This document shows, in pieces, positions 15,190 to 23,288 of a DNA stretch of 24,425 nucleotides (positions are counted from its first letter, which is position 1; each line of letters begins with the position of its first letter). The position numbers and the translations under genes are program-made. This DNA comes from an uncultured Muribaculaceae bacterium. GTDB lineage: Bacteria; Bacteroidota; Bacteroidia; Bacteroidales; Muribaculaceae. The stretch covers positions 1-24,425 of the forward strand of contig CAJTRC010000039.1 of assembly GCA_910578365.1 (NCBI GenBank). Reading direction: 5' to 3'. Below the pieces are notes generated by a model. It was given only the letters and a program-made list of their open reading frames with translations. It did not search any database and was not told the DNA's origin.

Positions 15190-16331
15190 TGTTTTCTGAC
15201 GAACTGAAAAAATACTCCTGGGCCGACACCACGGCGCAGATTGCAGCCATGACTGATGCCGACGTGCGTCGCGCCCTGGCCCGCACCGTGCTGACCGACC
15301 GCGACTTCATGGCCCTGATATCGCCCGCAGCCGAGCCGTATCTCGAATTTATGGCACGCCGTAGCCGGGCAATCACCGAGCAGCGTTTCGGCAAGGTGGT
15401 GAGTATGTACATACCCATGTACATAACCAATTCGTGTACCAACTCGTGTGTGTACTGCGGTTTCAACCGTCACAACCGCATAGACCGTGTGGTACTTACT
15501 CCCGAGCAGATAGAGTGCGAGTGCAAGGCCATAAAGCAGCTCGGACCCTTTGAGAATCTGCTGCTGGTAACGGGCGAGAACCCGCGTATAGCCGGCGTGG
15601 AATATATTGAACAGGCCCTGAAAGTGTGCCGCCCATACTTCAGCAATCTGTCGATAGAGGTGATGCCGCTTTCGGCCAATGACTATAGCCGCCTGACCCG
15701 TGCCGGCCTTAACGGCGTGACCTGTTTTCAGGAAACATACAACCGTGAACGCTACAAAATCTATCATCCCGCAGGCATGAAATCGAAATTCGAATGGCGC
15801 TGCGACGGCTTCGACCGCATGGGCATGGCCGGAGTGCATAAAATAGGCATGGGTGTGCTGATAGGTCTGGAAGATTGGCGTACCGATGTGACCATGATGG
15901 CCCGCCATCTGGCCTATCTGCGCAAGAAATACTGGAAGACACGCTATGCGGTGAACTTCCCGCGCATGCGTCCGTCGGAGTCCGGCTTTCAGCCCAATGT
16001 GGTGATGAGCGACCGCGAGCTGGCACAGCTCACCTTTGCCTTCCGCCTCTTCGACCATGATGTGGACATAAGCTACAGCACCCGCGAAGACCACCGCCTG
16101 CGTAATAATATGGCCACACTCGGTGTAACCTCCATGAGCGCCGGCAGCAAGACCGATCCGGGCGGCTACGCGGTGTATCCGAGTTCGCTGGAGCAGTTTG
16201 CCGTGAGCGACCGTACTTCGCCCGGCGAGGTGGCTGCCGACCTGCGCGCTCTCGGGCGCGAGCCGGTGTGGAAAGACTGGGATGCTGTATTTGACGAAAA
16301 CTCCGCCCGGGAGGCTGAATACTGCAGTTGA
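15189..16331 (+). CDS. thiH: Tyrosine lyase ThiH (radical SAM)
   Basis: A 380-residue radical SAM enzyme that cleaves tyrosine to dehydroglycine and p-cresol, supplying the glycine-derived part of the thiazole. The iron-sulfur cluster motif CTNSCVYC gives C83, C87 and C90. Also typical are IEVMPLSANDY, GVTCFQETYN and MGVLIGLEDWRTD. The choice of ThiH rather than the oxygen-dependent ThiO fits an anaerobe. The ATG at 15189 is taken (TGATG junction with thiG); a GTG directly before it is possible but adds only one residue. Confidence 0.98.
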   Translation: MFSDELKKYSWADTTAQIAAMTDADVRRALARTVLTDRDFMALISPAAEPYLEFMARRSRAITEQRFGKVVSMYIPMYITNSCTNSCVYCGFNRHNRIDRVVLTPEQIECECKAIKQLGPFENLLLVTGENPRIAGVEYIEQALKVCRPYFSNLSIEVMPLSANDYSRLTRAGLNGVTCFQETYNRERYKIYHPAGMKSKFEWRCDGFDRMGMAGVHKIGMGVLIGLEDWRTDVTMMARHLAYLRKKYWKTRYAVNFPRMRPSESGFQPNVVMSDRELAQLTFAFRLFDHDVDISYSTREDHRLRNNMATLGVTSMSAGSKTDPGGYAVYPSSLEQFAVSDRTSPGEVAADLRALGREPVWKDWDAVFDENSAREAEYCS

Positions 16332-16334
16332 ACC

Positions 16335-17036
16335 ATGGAAGAAAACGAACGTTACTCGCGCCAGACCATGCTGCGGCAGTTAGGGCCGGAAGGCCAGCGC
16401 AGGCTTCTGGAGGCACGTGTGCTTATAGTGGGCGTGGGCGGCCTGGGCTCTGCTGTCGCCACTTACCTGGCCGGTGCCGGAGTAGGGTATATAGGCCTTG
16501 CTGACCACGATGTGGTAAGCATCAGCAATCTACAGCGCCAGACATTGTACTCCGAGGCCCAGACAGGCATGCCAAAGGCCATTGCCGCCGCCGGACGCCT
16601 CGCCGCCATAAACTCCGAAATCAGGCTTGAGCCCCTGTGTGAAGGCTTTACCGAGGCCAACGCTCCGGGGCTGACAGACCGTTTCGACCTCGTTATGGAC
16701 TGCTGCGACAACTTTGCCACCCGCTACCTTATCGACGATGCCTGCGCCGCAGCCGGTCGCCGCTGGGTACACGGAGCGCTTAGCGAATTTTCCGGCGAGG
16801 TGACGGTGTTCAATCCTGCAGTCGGGTATTGCTATAGCCGCCTTTATCCCGACCGCGATTACCTCTGTGGCCTGCCTCAGAGAGTAAAAGGCGTGATAGG
16901 CGCCGTGGCCGGATACATAGGTTGCCTGCAGGCCTGCGAGGCTATAAAACTGATTGCGGGCTTCGGAAAGCCACTTGAAGGCCGGCTGCTGACAGTCGAC
17001 TGTCTTGAAATGACTACACAAACTATAAATTACTGA
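16335..17036 (+). CDS. thiF: ThiS adenylyltransferase ThiF, zinc site missing
   Basis: A 233-residue E1-like enzyme that adenylates the ThiS C-terminus. The nucleotide-binding GVGGLGSAVATYLAGAGVG (33-51), DHDVVSISNLQRQ (57-69), and DCCDNFATRYLIDDAC (122-137) are intact. C178 (YLCGLPQRVKGVIGAVAGYIG) lies where E. coli ThiF carries the Cys that forms the acyl persulfide. The first zinc CxxC found in most ThiF/MoeB proteins reads CYSR (166-169) here, and the C-terminal CxxC is absent because the protein ends ...VDCLEMTTQTINY. So the structural zinc site is lost and the protein is slightly short. It lies 3 nt from both neighbours. Confidence 0.93.
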   Translation: MEENERYSRQTMLRQLGPEGQRRLLEARVLIVGVGGLGSAVATYLAGAGVGYIGLADHDVVSISNLQRQTLYSEAQTGMPKAIAAAGRLAAINSEIRLEPLCEGFTEANAPGLTDRFDLVMDCCDNFATRYLIDDACAAAGRRWVHGALSEFSGEVTVFNPAVGYCYSRLYPDRDYLCGLPQRVKGVIGAVAGYIGCLQACEAIKLIAGFGKPLEGRLLTVDCLEMTTQTINY

Positions 17037-17039
17037 ACA

Positions 17040-17696
17040 ATGGAAACGAAATGGAGCATCTCGGCATGGAAAGCCGCCGAGCCGGTTTACGAGGCGATAC
17101 TCAAACTGCCGTTTATAACCGAACTAAAAGAGGGTACCCTCTCGGTCGAACGGTTCAATTTCTATATCGGTCAGGACAGCCTGTATATAAATGTATACAG
17201 CCGTGTGCTGGCCCATATAGCATCGCGTCTGGCCGATATGACTCAGGTAGAGGATTTTCTGAAATTCGCCGGCGACGGCGTGTACATGGAGAAGGCTCTG
17301 CACTCGCTGTATGTAAGCGACGGGCCACGTGTGATGTCGCCCGCCTGCCTGCTGTATACTTCGCTGCTCAAAGCACAGGCCTACGACGACGTGGCCGTTG
17401 AGGCGGCGTCTATTCTGCCATGCTTCTGGATATACTGGGCTGTAGGATGCCATATATTCCGGACTGCACGAATCGAGGGCAATCCGTACGCCGACTGGAT
17501 TAAGGCCTATTCGAACGAGGAATTCGACAAATCGAACGCCCGTGCGATTGCAATCTGCGACGACCTGGCTGCGCGTGCCTCCGACGAAGTGCGCGCCCGC
17601 ATGACCGAAATATTCGTGCAGGCAGCCCGAATGGAATGGCTCTTCTGGCACAGCGCATACAATATGGAGCAGTGGCCTGATGAAATCCGACACTGA
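17040..17696 (+). CDS. tenA: Aminopyrimidine aminohydrolase TenA
   Basis: A 218-residue all-helical enzyme. TenA proteins with the active-site Cys hydrolyse aminomethyl-aminopyrimidine (a breakdown product of thiamin) to HMP, and can also split thiamin. The Cys is C128 in ILPCFWIYWAVG, with D46 (GQDSLYI), a Tyr in LLYTS (Y106), KAYSNEEF (Y157) and the Glu E199 in ARMEWLFWHSAYN, all at the positions expected from B. subtilis TenA (C135, D44, Y112, Y163, E205). So this is the active TenA_C type. It stands in the operon where pyrimidine supply is needed and thiC is absent. Confidence 0.95.
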   Translation: METKWSISAWKAAEPVYEAILKLPFITELKEGTLSVERFNFYIGQDSLYINVYSRVLAHIASRLADMTQVEDFLKFAGDGVYMEKALHSLYVSDGPRVMSPACLLYTSLLKAQAYDDVAVEAASILPCFWIYWAVGCHIFRTARIEGNPYADWIKAYSNEEFDKSNARAIAICDDLAARASDEVRARMTEIFVQAARMEWLFWHSAYNMEQWPDEIRH

Positions 17697-17697
17697 T

Positions 17698-18516
17698 ATG
17701 AAACGCTATCATACAGCCCTGACTATAGCCGGCAGCGACCCGTCGGGCGGTGCCGGCCTCCAGGCCGACCTCAAAACTTTCTCGGCCCTTGGAGTTTACG
17801 GCTCCACCGCCGTGGTGGCCGTGGTCGACGAGAACACAGCCGGAGTGTACGGCGTACATCCAATACCGGTGGAGTTTGTGAAAGGACAGATACGCTCGGT
17901 GCTGTCGGATGTCGGCGCTGATGCCGTGAAGATAGGTATGCTGCACAGCAGCGAGCTGATACTTGGCGTACTCGACACGATGCGCGAGTATCCTCTCCTG
18001 CGCGACGTAGTCCTCGACCCGGTGATGGTGGCTACCTCGGGCGATCCGCTGCTGCTGCCCGATGCCGCAGGCACCCTGGCCTCGCAACTGATTCCGTACT
18101 CGCGTGTGATTACACCCAATCTGCCCGAGGCCGAACTGCTGCTTGGCCATAAAATAGACGGACAGTCCGACTTCGAAGATGCCGCCCGCTCTCTCTCAGA
18201 AACAGGAGGTGGCAAAGTGTCGGTACTGCTCAAGGCCGGACACCTCGATAACGCCGAACTGACCGATTATTTTTACAATGCCGAAAGCGGCGAGATGCTT
18301 CGCCTGACATCGCCCAGAGTCGTAACCGCCAACACCCACGGTACCGGCTGCACACTGTCGTCGGCCATAGCGGCCATGCTTGCACTCGGCTATGACCTCA
18401 ACGATGCCGTGCGAGGTGCAAAAAAGTATATATCCGACGCCATAAAGGCCGGTGCCGACTATCAGATTGGCATCGGCCACGGTCCCGTCCATCACTTCCA
18501 CCGGTGGTGGAAATGA
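17698..18516 (+). CDS. thiD: HMP/HMP-phosphate kinase ThiD
   Basis: A 272-residue ribokinase-fold enzyme that phosphorylates HMP twice to give the substrate of ThiE. Motifs: LTIAGSDPSGGAGLQADLKT (8-27), VVLDPVMVATSG (104-115), TPNLPEAELL and the anion-hole/catalytic motif NTHGTGCTLSS (212-222) with C218. In most ThiD proteins the sequence before NT is TAQNT or TVQNT, with Gln contacting HMP; here it is VVDENT, giving Glu at that place (E45). The ATG at 17698 follows the tenA stop after one base and gives the usual MKRYHTALTIAGSD start; an ATG at 17680 would overlap tenA. It is the last gene of the operon and is convergent with the ZIP gene, 4 nt away. Confidence 0.95.
   Translation: MKRYHTALTIAGSDPSGGAGLQADLKTFSALGVYGSTAVVAVVDENTAGVYGVHPIPVEFVKGQIRSVLSDVGADAVKIGMLHSSELILGVLDTMREYPLLRDVVLDPVMVATSGDPLLLPDAAGTLASQLIPYSRVITPNLPEAELLLGHKIDGQSDFEDAARSLSETGGGKVSVLLKAGHLDNAELTDYFYNAESGEMLRLTSPRVVTANTHGTGCTLSSAIAAMLALGYDLNDAVRGAKKYISDAIKAGADYQIGIGHGPVHHFHRWWK
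18496..18512. other. Short inverted repeat at the thiD end
   Basis: TTCCACC (18496-18502) and GGTGGAA (18506-18512) form a 7-bp stem with a 3-nt loop just before the thiD stop codon at 18514. No T-run follows on either side, so it is at best a weak transcription boundary between the convergent thiamin operon and ZIP gene. Confidence 0.4.
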
Positions 18517-18520
18517 GATT

Positions 18521-19279
18521 TCACACCAGCGCCTCGATGAAGAGCATGCACACCACGCCTGCCACCAGGGCGTAGGTGGCCTGCTTCTGGAAGCCGTGCG
18601 AGTGGGTTTCGGGTATCATCTCGTCGCTTATCACGTAGAGCATGGCGCCGCCTGCCATAGCTAACAGGAAGGGCAGGAAGGCAGCCGAAATGTCGCCGAT
18701 GAAGTATCCGGCGAATACACCGGCTACCTCCAGCAGCGCCACGGCAACGCCTATAAGCAAGGTGTTCAGAAAGCGTACTCCGGCCACCAGCAGGGGTGTT
18801 ATCACCACCATGCCTTCGGGCAGGTTCTGCAGGGCGATTGTAAAGGCTATCGCCATGGCATTGTCCTGGTCGCCGTTGAACGATACTCCGGTAGCCATGC
18901 CTTCGGGTAGCTTGTGCAGGGCTATGGCCATGACGAACAGCAAGGTGCGGTTGAGCGACGCATTGTTGGCGTGGCGCTCTTCTTCCTTCATACCCGATAG
19001 GTGATGCAGGTGGGGTGTAAAGCGGTCGAGCGCTCCAATCAGGTCCACGCCACAGACTATACCCAGAACTATCTGCCACCATCCGGAGGCCGGAGTCATC
19101 TCAATCGATGGCAATATCAGACATACTATCGACGCTGCCAGCATCATGCCGGCACAAAATCCCAGAAAAGTGTCGTTCCAGTTGTGAGGTATGCGTTTTA
19201 TCAGCAGGCCTATGGCGGAGCCTATGAGCGACGACAGGCCTAATGCTCCGGCACAGAACAGAAGATTGGTAATTTCCAT
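18521..19279 (-). CDS. ZIP family metal transporter (GufA-like)
   Basis: A 252-residue inner-membrane protein with about eight hydrophobic segments. It carries both metal-site helices of the ZIP family: HKLPEG (122-127) and QNLPEG (151-156). A His-containing cytoplasmic loop (HLHHLSGMKEEERH, 90-103) lies between. The double xxLPEG pattern is that of the GufA/ZupT branch, which imports zinc and other divalent metals. The ATG at 19279 gives MEITNLLFCAGALG; an in-frame ATG at 19306 would add nine polar residues and lies at the foot of the rubrerythrin terminator. It ends 4 nt from the thiD stop on the other strand. Confidence 0.92.
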   Translation of the reverse strand: MEITNLLFCAGALGLSSLIGSAIGLLIKRIPHNWNDTFLGFCAGMMLAASIVCLILPSIEMTPASGWWQIVLGIVCGVDLIGALDRFTPHLHHLSGMKEEERHANNASLNRTLLFVMAIALHKLPEGMATGVSFNGDQDNAMAIAFTIALQNLPEGMVVITPLLVAGVRFLNTLLIGVAVALLEVAGVFAGYFIGDISAAFLPFLLAMAGGAMLYVISDEMIPETHSHGFQKQATYALVAGVVCMLFIEALV

Positions 19280-19306
19280 AATGGATGTATTGTGCTGTGA
19301 TTTCAT

Positions 19307-19348
19307 AAAAGGCGCGCCCCAACCATGCGGTTGCAGGCACGCCTTTTT
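19307..19348 (-). terminator. Intrinsic terminator of rubrerythrin
   Basis: An inverted repeat with outer arms AAAAGGCG and CGCCTTTT and an inner stem CAACC/GGTTG around a 4-nt loop. Read on the minus strand it follows the rubrerythrin stop by about 22 nt and ends CGCCTTTT. The arms carry A- and T-runs on both sides, so it could end transcription from either strand. Confidence 0.8.
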
Positions 19349-19370
19349 CTATTGATAAGTCTGAGAACGT

Positions 19371-19955
19371 TTATTCGAAGTCCATGGCCATGTAGTGCTG
19401 GTATGGATGGTCGCATGCCGGGCACACAGCCGGTGGCTCGGTACCTTCGTATTCGTAGCCACATTCCAGGCACTGCCACTTGATGGCTTTTTTGCGTTTC
19501 CACACGGTGCCTTTCTTTACCTGGTCGAGATACCACAGAAAGTGTTCGCGGTGTCGCTTTTCAATTTCGGCTATGGCGCGAAAGTGTTCGGCGATTTTGG
19601 TGAATCCTTCTTCGTCGGCCACTTTAGCGGCTGCGATATACTGCTCGATACCCTCGGCTTCTTCCTCGGCAGCGGCTGTGGCCAGATTTTCGGCTGTATT
19701 GCCTATCACGCCGGCGTCGGGGTCGATTGTCACATTTACTTTTCCGCCTTCAAGGAGTTTGAAGAATACTTTGCCGTGGTGGATTTCGTTTTCTGCTGTT
19801 TCGCGGAATACTTGGCCTATGGGGTAATATTCTTCTTTGTCGGCCTGTTTGGCGTAATAGGTGTATCGGGTATAAGCCGCAGATTCGCTGATATAGGCTT
19901 TTACCAGATTCGCTTCGGTTTTTGTGCCTTTAATGCTTTTCTTTGCTTTTGCCAT
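19371..19955 (-). CDS. rbr: Rubrerythrin
   Basis: A 194-residue cytoplasmic non-haem iron protein that reduces hydrogen peroxide in anaerobes. The N-terminal ferritin-like domain shows di-iron ligand segments: ISESAAYTRYTYYA (22-35), FRETAENEIHHGKVF (50-64), EEEAEGIEQY (97-106) and EIEKRHREHF (130-139). The C-terminal rubredoxin domain has CLECG (C162, C165) and CPACDHP (C178, C181). The ATG at 19955 gives the normal N-terminus; the longer frame to a TTG at 20006 is not family-like. It lies 61 nt downstream of glmM and ends in its own terminator. I could not identify a convincing promoter in that gap. Confidence 0.97.
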   Translation of the reverse strand: MAKAKKSIKGTKTEANLVKAYISESAAYTRYTYYAKQADKEEYYPIGQVFRETAENEIHHGKVFFKLLEGGKVNVTIDPDAGVIGNTAENLATAAAEEEAEGIEQYIAAAKVADEEGFTKIAEHFRAIAEIEKRHREHFLWYLDQVKKGTVWKRKKAIKWQCLECGYEYEGTEPPAVCPACDHPYQHYMAMDFE

Positions 19956-20016
19956 GATGTTATAGTATTGTAAGTTTAGGAATATGCAACTATAACAACA
20001 TGGCAAATAATTTGGT

Positions 20017-21402
20017 TCAGCACATGGACAGTATGACGTCTTTGACCGACCGGGCCAGCTCGGCGGCCAAAGCGTCGGTGTGGGCCTCGGCGTACACGCG
20101 GATTATCGGCTCGGTGTTTGATTTGCGCAGGTGTACCCAGCTGTCGGCGAAGTCGATTTTCACGCCGTCGATATCAGTGATGCGTTCACCGGCATATTTT
20201 GCTTTTACGGCAAGCAGGAGTGCGTCGACATCAAGTTCGGGCTTGAGCTCTACTTTGGTTTTGTGGATGGAGTAGGCGGGGTAGGTGGCGCGGAGTTCGC
20301 TTACGCTTTTACCGCTCTTGGCCAGCAGGGTAAGGAAGAGAGCCACGCCCACTAATGCGTCGCGGCCATAGTGCGAGGCGGGGTATATCACGCCGCCGTT
20401 GCCTTCGCCGCCGATAACGGCGCCGGTGCGCTTCATTTCGGTTGTTACGTTCACTTCACCTACTGCGGCGGCTGTGTAGGTGCAGCCCAGGGCTTCGGTT
20501 ACATCGCGCAGGGCGCGGGTGGAGCTGAGGTTGCTTACGGTTGAGCCGGGGGTGTGGCGCAGCACATAGTCGGCAATCGATACGAGTGTGTATTCTTCGC
20601 CGAACATTTCGCCGCCGTTCTGAATTATGGCCAGACGGTCCACGTCGGGGTCTACCACGAAGCCTACGTCGGCACCGCTACTGCGCATCAGTTCGGATAT
20701 GCCGGTAAGGTTCTCGGGTATGGGCTCGGGATTGTGGGCGAAGTGGCCGTTGGGTTCGCAGTTGAGTTCGATTATATTTTCCACGCCCAAGGCACGCAGC
20801 AGCTGTGGTATGATTAGGCCGCCTACCGAATTGACAGCATCGACTGCCACGGTGAAGTGTGCGTTGCGTATGGCTTCCGTGTCTACCAGGTCGAGGGCAA
20901 GAACCTGCTCGATGTGGCGGCGGTTGTATGTGGTATTGGCCGATTCGTGGCCCAGCTGGTCGACTTCGGCGAATTTATATTCGCTTTCGTCGGCTATCCG
21001 CAGCACTTCCTTACCTTCGGCGTCGTTGAGGAATTCGCCTTTGGCGTTGAGCAGTTTCAGCGCATTCCACTGGCGGGGATTGTGCGAGGCTGTGAGTATG
21101 AGGCCACCCTGTGCGTTCTCGGCCACTACGGCTATTTCGGTGGTAGGGGTGGAGGCAAGTCCTATGTTGACTACGTCGCATCCGATAGCCTTGAGGGTAC
21201 CGCATACGAGGTCGCATACCATATCGCCCGATAGGCGGGCGTCGCGGCCTACTACGATTACGCAGCGCCGGCCTTCGTTGGCGCGTTTGATGAATGTGGC
21301 ATAGGCGGCAGTGAATTTTACAATGTCCAGCGGAGTAAGTCCGCAGCCGGGCTCGGCGCCAATGGTACCTCGGATGCCCGATATCGATTTAATCAGTGGC
21401 AT
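20017..21402 (-). CDS. glmM: Phosphoglucosamine mutase
   Basis: A 461-residue alpha-D-phosphohexomutase, converting glucosamine 6-phosphate to glucosamine 1-phosphate for peptidoglycan and LPS synthesis. The four family signatures are visible: the phosphoserine loop TASHNPRQWNA (S106), metal-binding DPDVDRL (D251, D253, D255), sugar-binding GEGNGGV, and phosphate-binding RKSNTEPIIR near the end. The substrate assignment rests on the start MPLIKSISGIRGTIG and the neighbourhood; a phosphomannomutase is the alternative. It follows the DUF4827 gene after 60 nt with no visible promoter, so probably shares its transcript. Confidence 0.9.
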   Translation of the reverse strand: MPLIKSISGIRGTIGAEPGCGLTPLDIVKFTAAYATFIKRANEGRRCVIVVGRDARLSGDMVCDLVCGTLKAIGCDVVNIGLASTPTTEIAVVAENAQGGLILTASHNPRQWNALKLLNAKGEFLNDAEGKEVLRIADESEYKFAEVDQLGHESANTTYNRRHIEQVLALDLVDTEAIRNAHFTVAVDAVNSVGGLIIPQLLRALGVENIIELNCEPNGHFAHNPEPIPENLTGISELMRSSGADVGFVVDPDVDRLAIIQNGGEMFGEEYTLVSIADYVLRHTPGSTVSNLSSTRALRDVTEALGCTYTAAAVGEVNVTTEMKRTGAVIGGEGNGGVIYPASHYGRDALVGVALFLTLLAKSGKSVSELRATYPAYSIHKTKVELKPELDVDALLLAVKAKYAGERITDIDGVKIDFADSWVHLRKSNTEPIIRVYAEAHTDALAAELARSVKDVILSMC

Positions 21403-21462
21403 GTTATGTGTGTATGTGATGGATTATTTTATGTTGTTTTTGCTACAGGAAGTGTGCTGCTG

Positions 21463-22041
21463 TCAGATTTTGGGTCTGAAGTAGCGCAGGTGGTAGAGGT
21501 AGGGAATCACATTGGCTTCTTCGTCGGTAAAGCCGTAGCGCGATTTTACAACCAGATTTACCTCGCAGTCTACCGGCAGGTAGTTGAGCGGAGTCTGTAT
21601 GCCTGCGCCCCACTGGGCCGATGAAGCCAGCTGGTAGTTCTGATAGCGGAACGATGCGTTGATAAGGCTGAGGTCGTCTTCATTGCCCCACGATGAACTG
21701 AATGTGCCTGTGGACGAATCGTACGAGCGCATGTCGTAGCGCATAAAGCGGAAATATATCAGTTCGTCGTTTTTTACTTTATTGTCTTTGGTGCCGGGGT
21801 TGATTACCTGCATGTACATGTTGCCGTCTTCGTCGATTTTGTAGTAAGGAGCGTCCTTGCCGGTGATGAACACGGTGTCGGCGGGTACCTGCGGTATTAC
21901 GATATTGTCGACAAGAAAGTTGTTGATGTAGTGGGCTTCATCGTTGAGCAGTTCGGCGTACGACTTGTTGTCGTCGCAGCTGCCTAAGCCCAGCGACGCT
22001 GCGGCCAGCATTACGGCCGCAAGTGTTTTTGCTGATTTCAT
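21463..22041 (-). CDS. DUF4827 lipoprotein
   Basis: A 192-residue lipoprotein: signal with lipobox LGSC, acylated C22, then DDNKSYAELLNDE. This CDD-KSYAELL start, together with the place between nrnA and glmM, is what I know of the DUF4827 family of Bacteroidota; its function is unknown. The remainder looks like a small alpha/beta domain with YFRFMRYDMRSYD and WGAGIQTPLNYLPVDCEVNLVV, which loosely recalls FKBP-type folds. The ATG at 22041 overlaps the nrnA stop by 4 nt (ATGA), so it is translationally coupled to nrnA. Confidence 0.8.
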   Translation of the reverse strand: MKSAKTLAAVMLAAASLGLGSCDDNKSYAELLNDEAHYINNFLVDNIVIPQVPADTVFITGKDAPYYKIDEDGNMYMQVINPGTKDNKVKNDELIYFRFMRYDMRSYDSSTGTFSSSWGNEDDLSLINASFRYQNYQLASSAQWGAGIQTPLNYLPVDCEVNLVVKSRYGFTDEEANVIPYLYHLRYFRPKI

Positions 22042-23084
22042 ATTTCGGTGCATGATTTATCGATGTATAGTTCGCGGTTGCGCTTCAGAAGGCTGCGGAA
22101 TAGCTCGGCGCACTGCTCGAGGCTGCCCCGGTATTCGCCGCCGGCGGCATTGCGGTGGCCTCCGCCGCCAAAGTATTCGTTGCAGAGTTTGTCGACCGGA
22201 AAGTCGCCAACACTTCGCATCGACACTTTCACGTAGCCGTCTTCTTCGCGCAGGAAGCAGCTGTACACTACTCCGGGTATGGCCAGCGGACGGTTCACCA
22301 GAGCCTCGGTATCGCCTTTGCTGTAGTGGAAGCGGTTGAGCTCCTCGCGCGACAGTGTAATCAGGGCGGCATGTTCGTCGGCGAAGAGTTCCATTTTTTC
22401 GGCCAGCGCGTATCCGTTGATGCGCAGCGAACTTTCGCTGAAAGTGTTGAACAGGCGTTTGTAGAGTATGTCTTTGTTGGCGCCTTTTTTCAGTAGCTCG
22501 CTTACTATGATGTATATTTCGGGGTCTGAGGCGTTGTAAGAGAAGTTGCCTGTATCGGTCATCATGCCGGCCAGAATCAGTTCGGCGGCTGTTTTGTCGA
22601 TAAGGTCGAAAAGCTCCAGACGACATAGAACACGGAACAGCAGCATGCAGGTCGACGACATCTCGGGATGAGAGATGGTCACATCGGTGAAGTCGGCCGG
22701 GTCGAGATGGTGGTCGATGAGTACTTTGGGCGACTTCGATGCGTTCAGGGCTGTGGCCAGGCGGTCAATGCGGCTCGGGGCGTTGAAGTCGAGGCAAAAT
22801 ACCACATCGGCGTCGCAGAATAGTGTGCGGGCGTAGTCGGAGTATCGGTTGCCGTCGACTATGTCCTTGGCTCCCGGCAGGAACTGCAAATTGGCCGACA
22901 CGCTGTCGGGGGTGATGACCTTGGCGTCGATGCTCATGTTCATAAGCACGCGGCACAGGGCCAGCGACGAGCCGAGGGCATCGCCGTCGGGGCTGATATG
23001 GCAGGTTATGACTGCCTTGGTGGCGTGTTCGAGCAACTGCTTCAGGCGTGCAATCTGCTTCTGGTCTATTATTCGTTTTATCAT
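22038..23084 (-). CDS. nrnA: DHH/DHHA1 phosphoesterase, NrnA-like
   Basis: A 348-residue cytoplasmic phosphoesterase; relatives degrade nanoRNA and dephosphorylate pAp. The metal-binding motifs are complete: CHISPDGDALGSS (H29, D33, D35), CLDFNAPSRID (D99), LIDHH (D124-H125-H126) and MMTDTGNFSY (D177). The DHHA1 substrate-binding motif FGGGGHRNAAGG is near the C-terminus. It is the first gene of the nrnA-DUF4827-glmM operon. Confidence 0.93.
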   Translation of the reverse strand: MIKRIIDQKQIARLKQLLEHATKAVITCHISPDGDALGSSLALCRVLMNMSIDAKVITPDSVSANLQFLPGAKDIVDGNRYSDYARTLFCDADVVFCLDFNAPSRIDRLATALNASKSPKVLIDHHLDPADFTDVTISHPEMSSTCMLLFRVLCRLELFDLIDKTAAELILAGMMTDTGNFSYNASDPEIYIIVSELLKKGANKDILYKRLFNTFSESSLRINGYALAEKMELFADEHAALITLSREELNRFHYSKGDTEALVNRPLAIPGVVYSCFLREEDGYVKVSMRSVGDFPVDKLCNEYFGGGGHRNAAGGEYRGSLEQCAELFRSLLKRNRELYIDKSCTEI

Positions 23085-23103
23085 TGACTGTGTTATTAAT
23101 CCA

Positions 23104-23111
23104 CAAAGTTA
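23104..23111 (-). promoter_or_regulatory. -7 promoter element of nrnA
   Basis: TAACTTTG on the minus strand, 19 nt before the nrnA ATG. No TTTG is found at the proper distance upstream, so only the -7 box is supported. Confidence 0.6.
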
Positions 23112-23210
23112 CGAAAAATTTACCGGAATGTATTCCGCTTTCACACTTTTTACAAAATACCGCCTACGCGCGTGTTGGCGTAATTTTAATCTATAAATCC
23201 GGGTGGCAAT

Positions 23211-23248
23211 GCCGATAGGGCACGGCGTCCCTGCCGTGCCCTATCGGC
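23211..23248. repeat. Perfect 16-bp inverted repeat between nrnA and DUF3298 genes
   Basis: GCCGATAGGGCACGGC (23211-23226), loop GTCCCT, GCCGTGCCCTATCGGC (23233-23248): all 16 pairs are Watson-Crick. It is flanked by TGGCAAT on the left and TGGCAATTGCCA on the right. It lies about 40 nt after the stop of the DUF3298 gene, where a terminator is expected, but no T-run follows on the minus strand. It may be a terminator without a U-tract, a transcript-stabilising hairpin or a dispersed repeat. Confidence 0.85.
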
Positions 23249-23288
23249 CGGATGGCAATTGCCATGTGAAAAATATAGTCTTAACGAA

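Noticed and set aside
14736..16094. Long minus-strand frame of 452 codons opposite thiG/thiH
   Set aside because: Both plus-strand genes have complete family motifs; the antisense frame has no recognisable motif and is explained by GC-rich codon structure.
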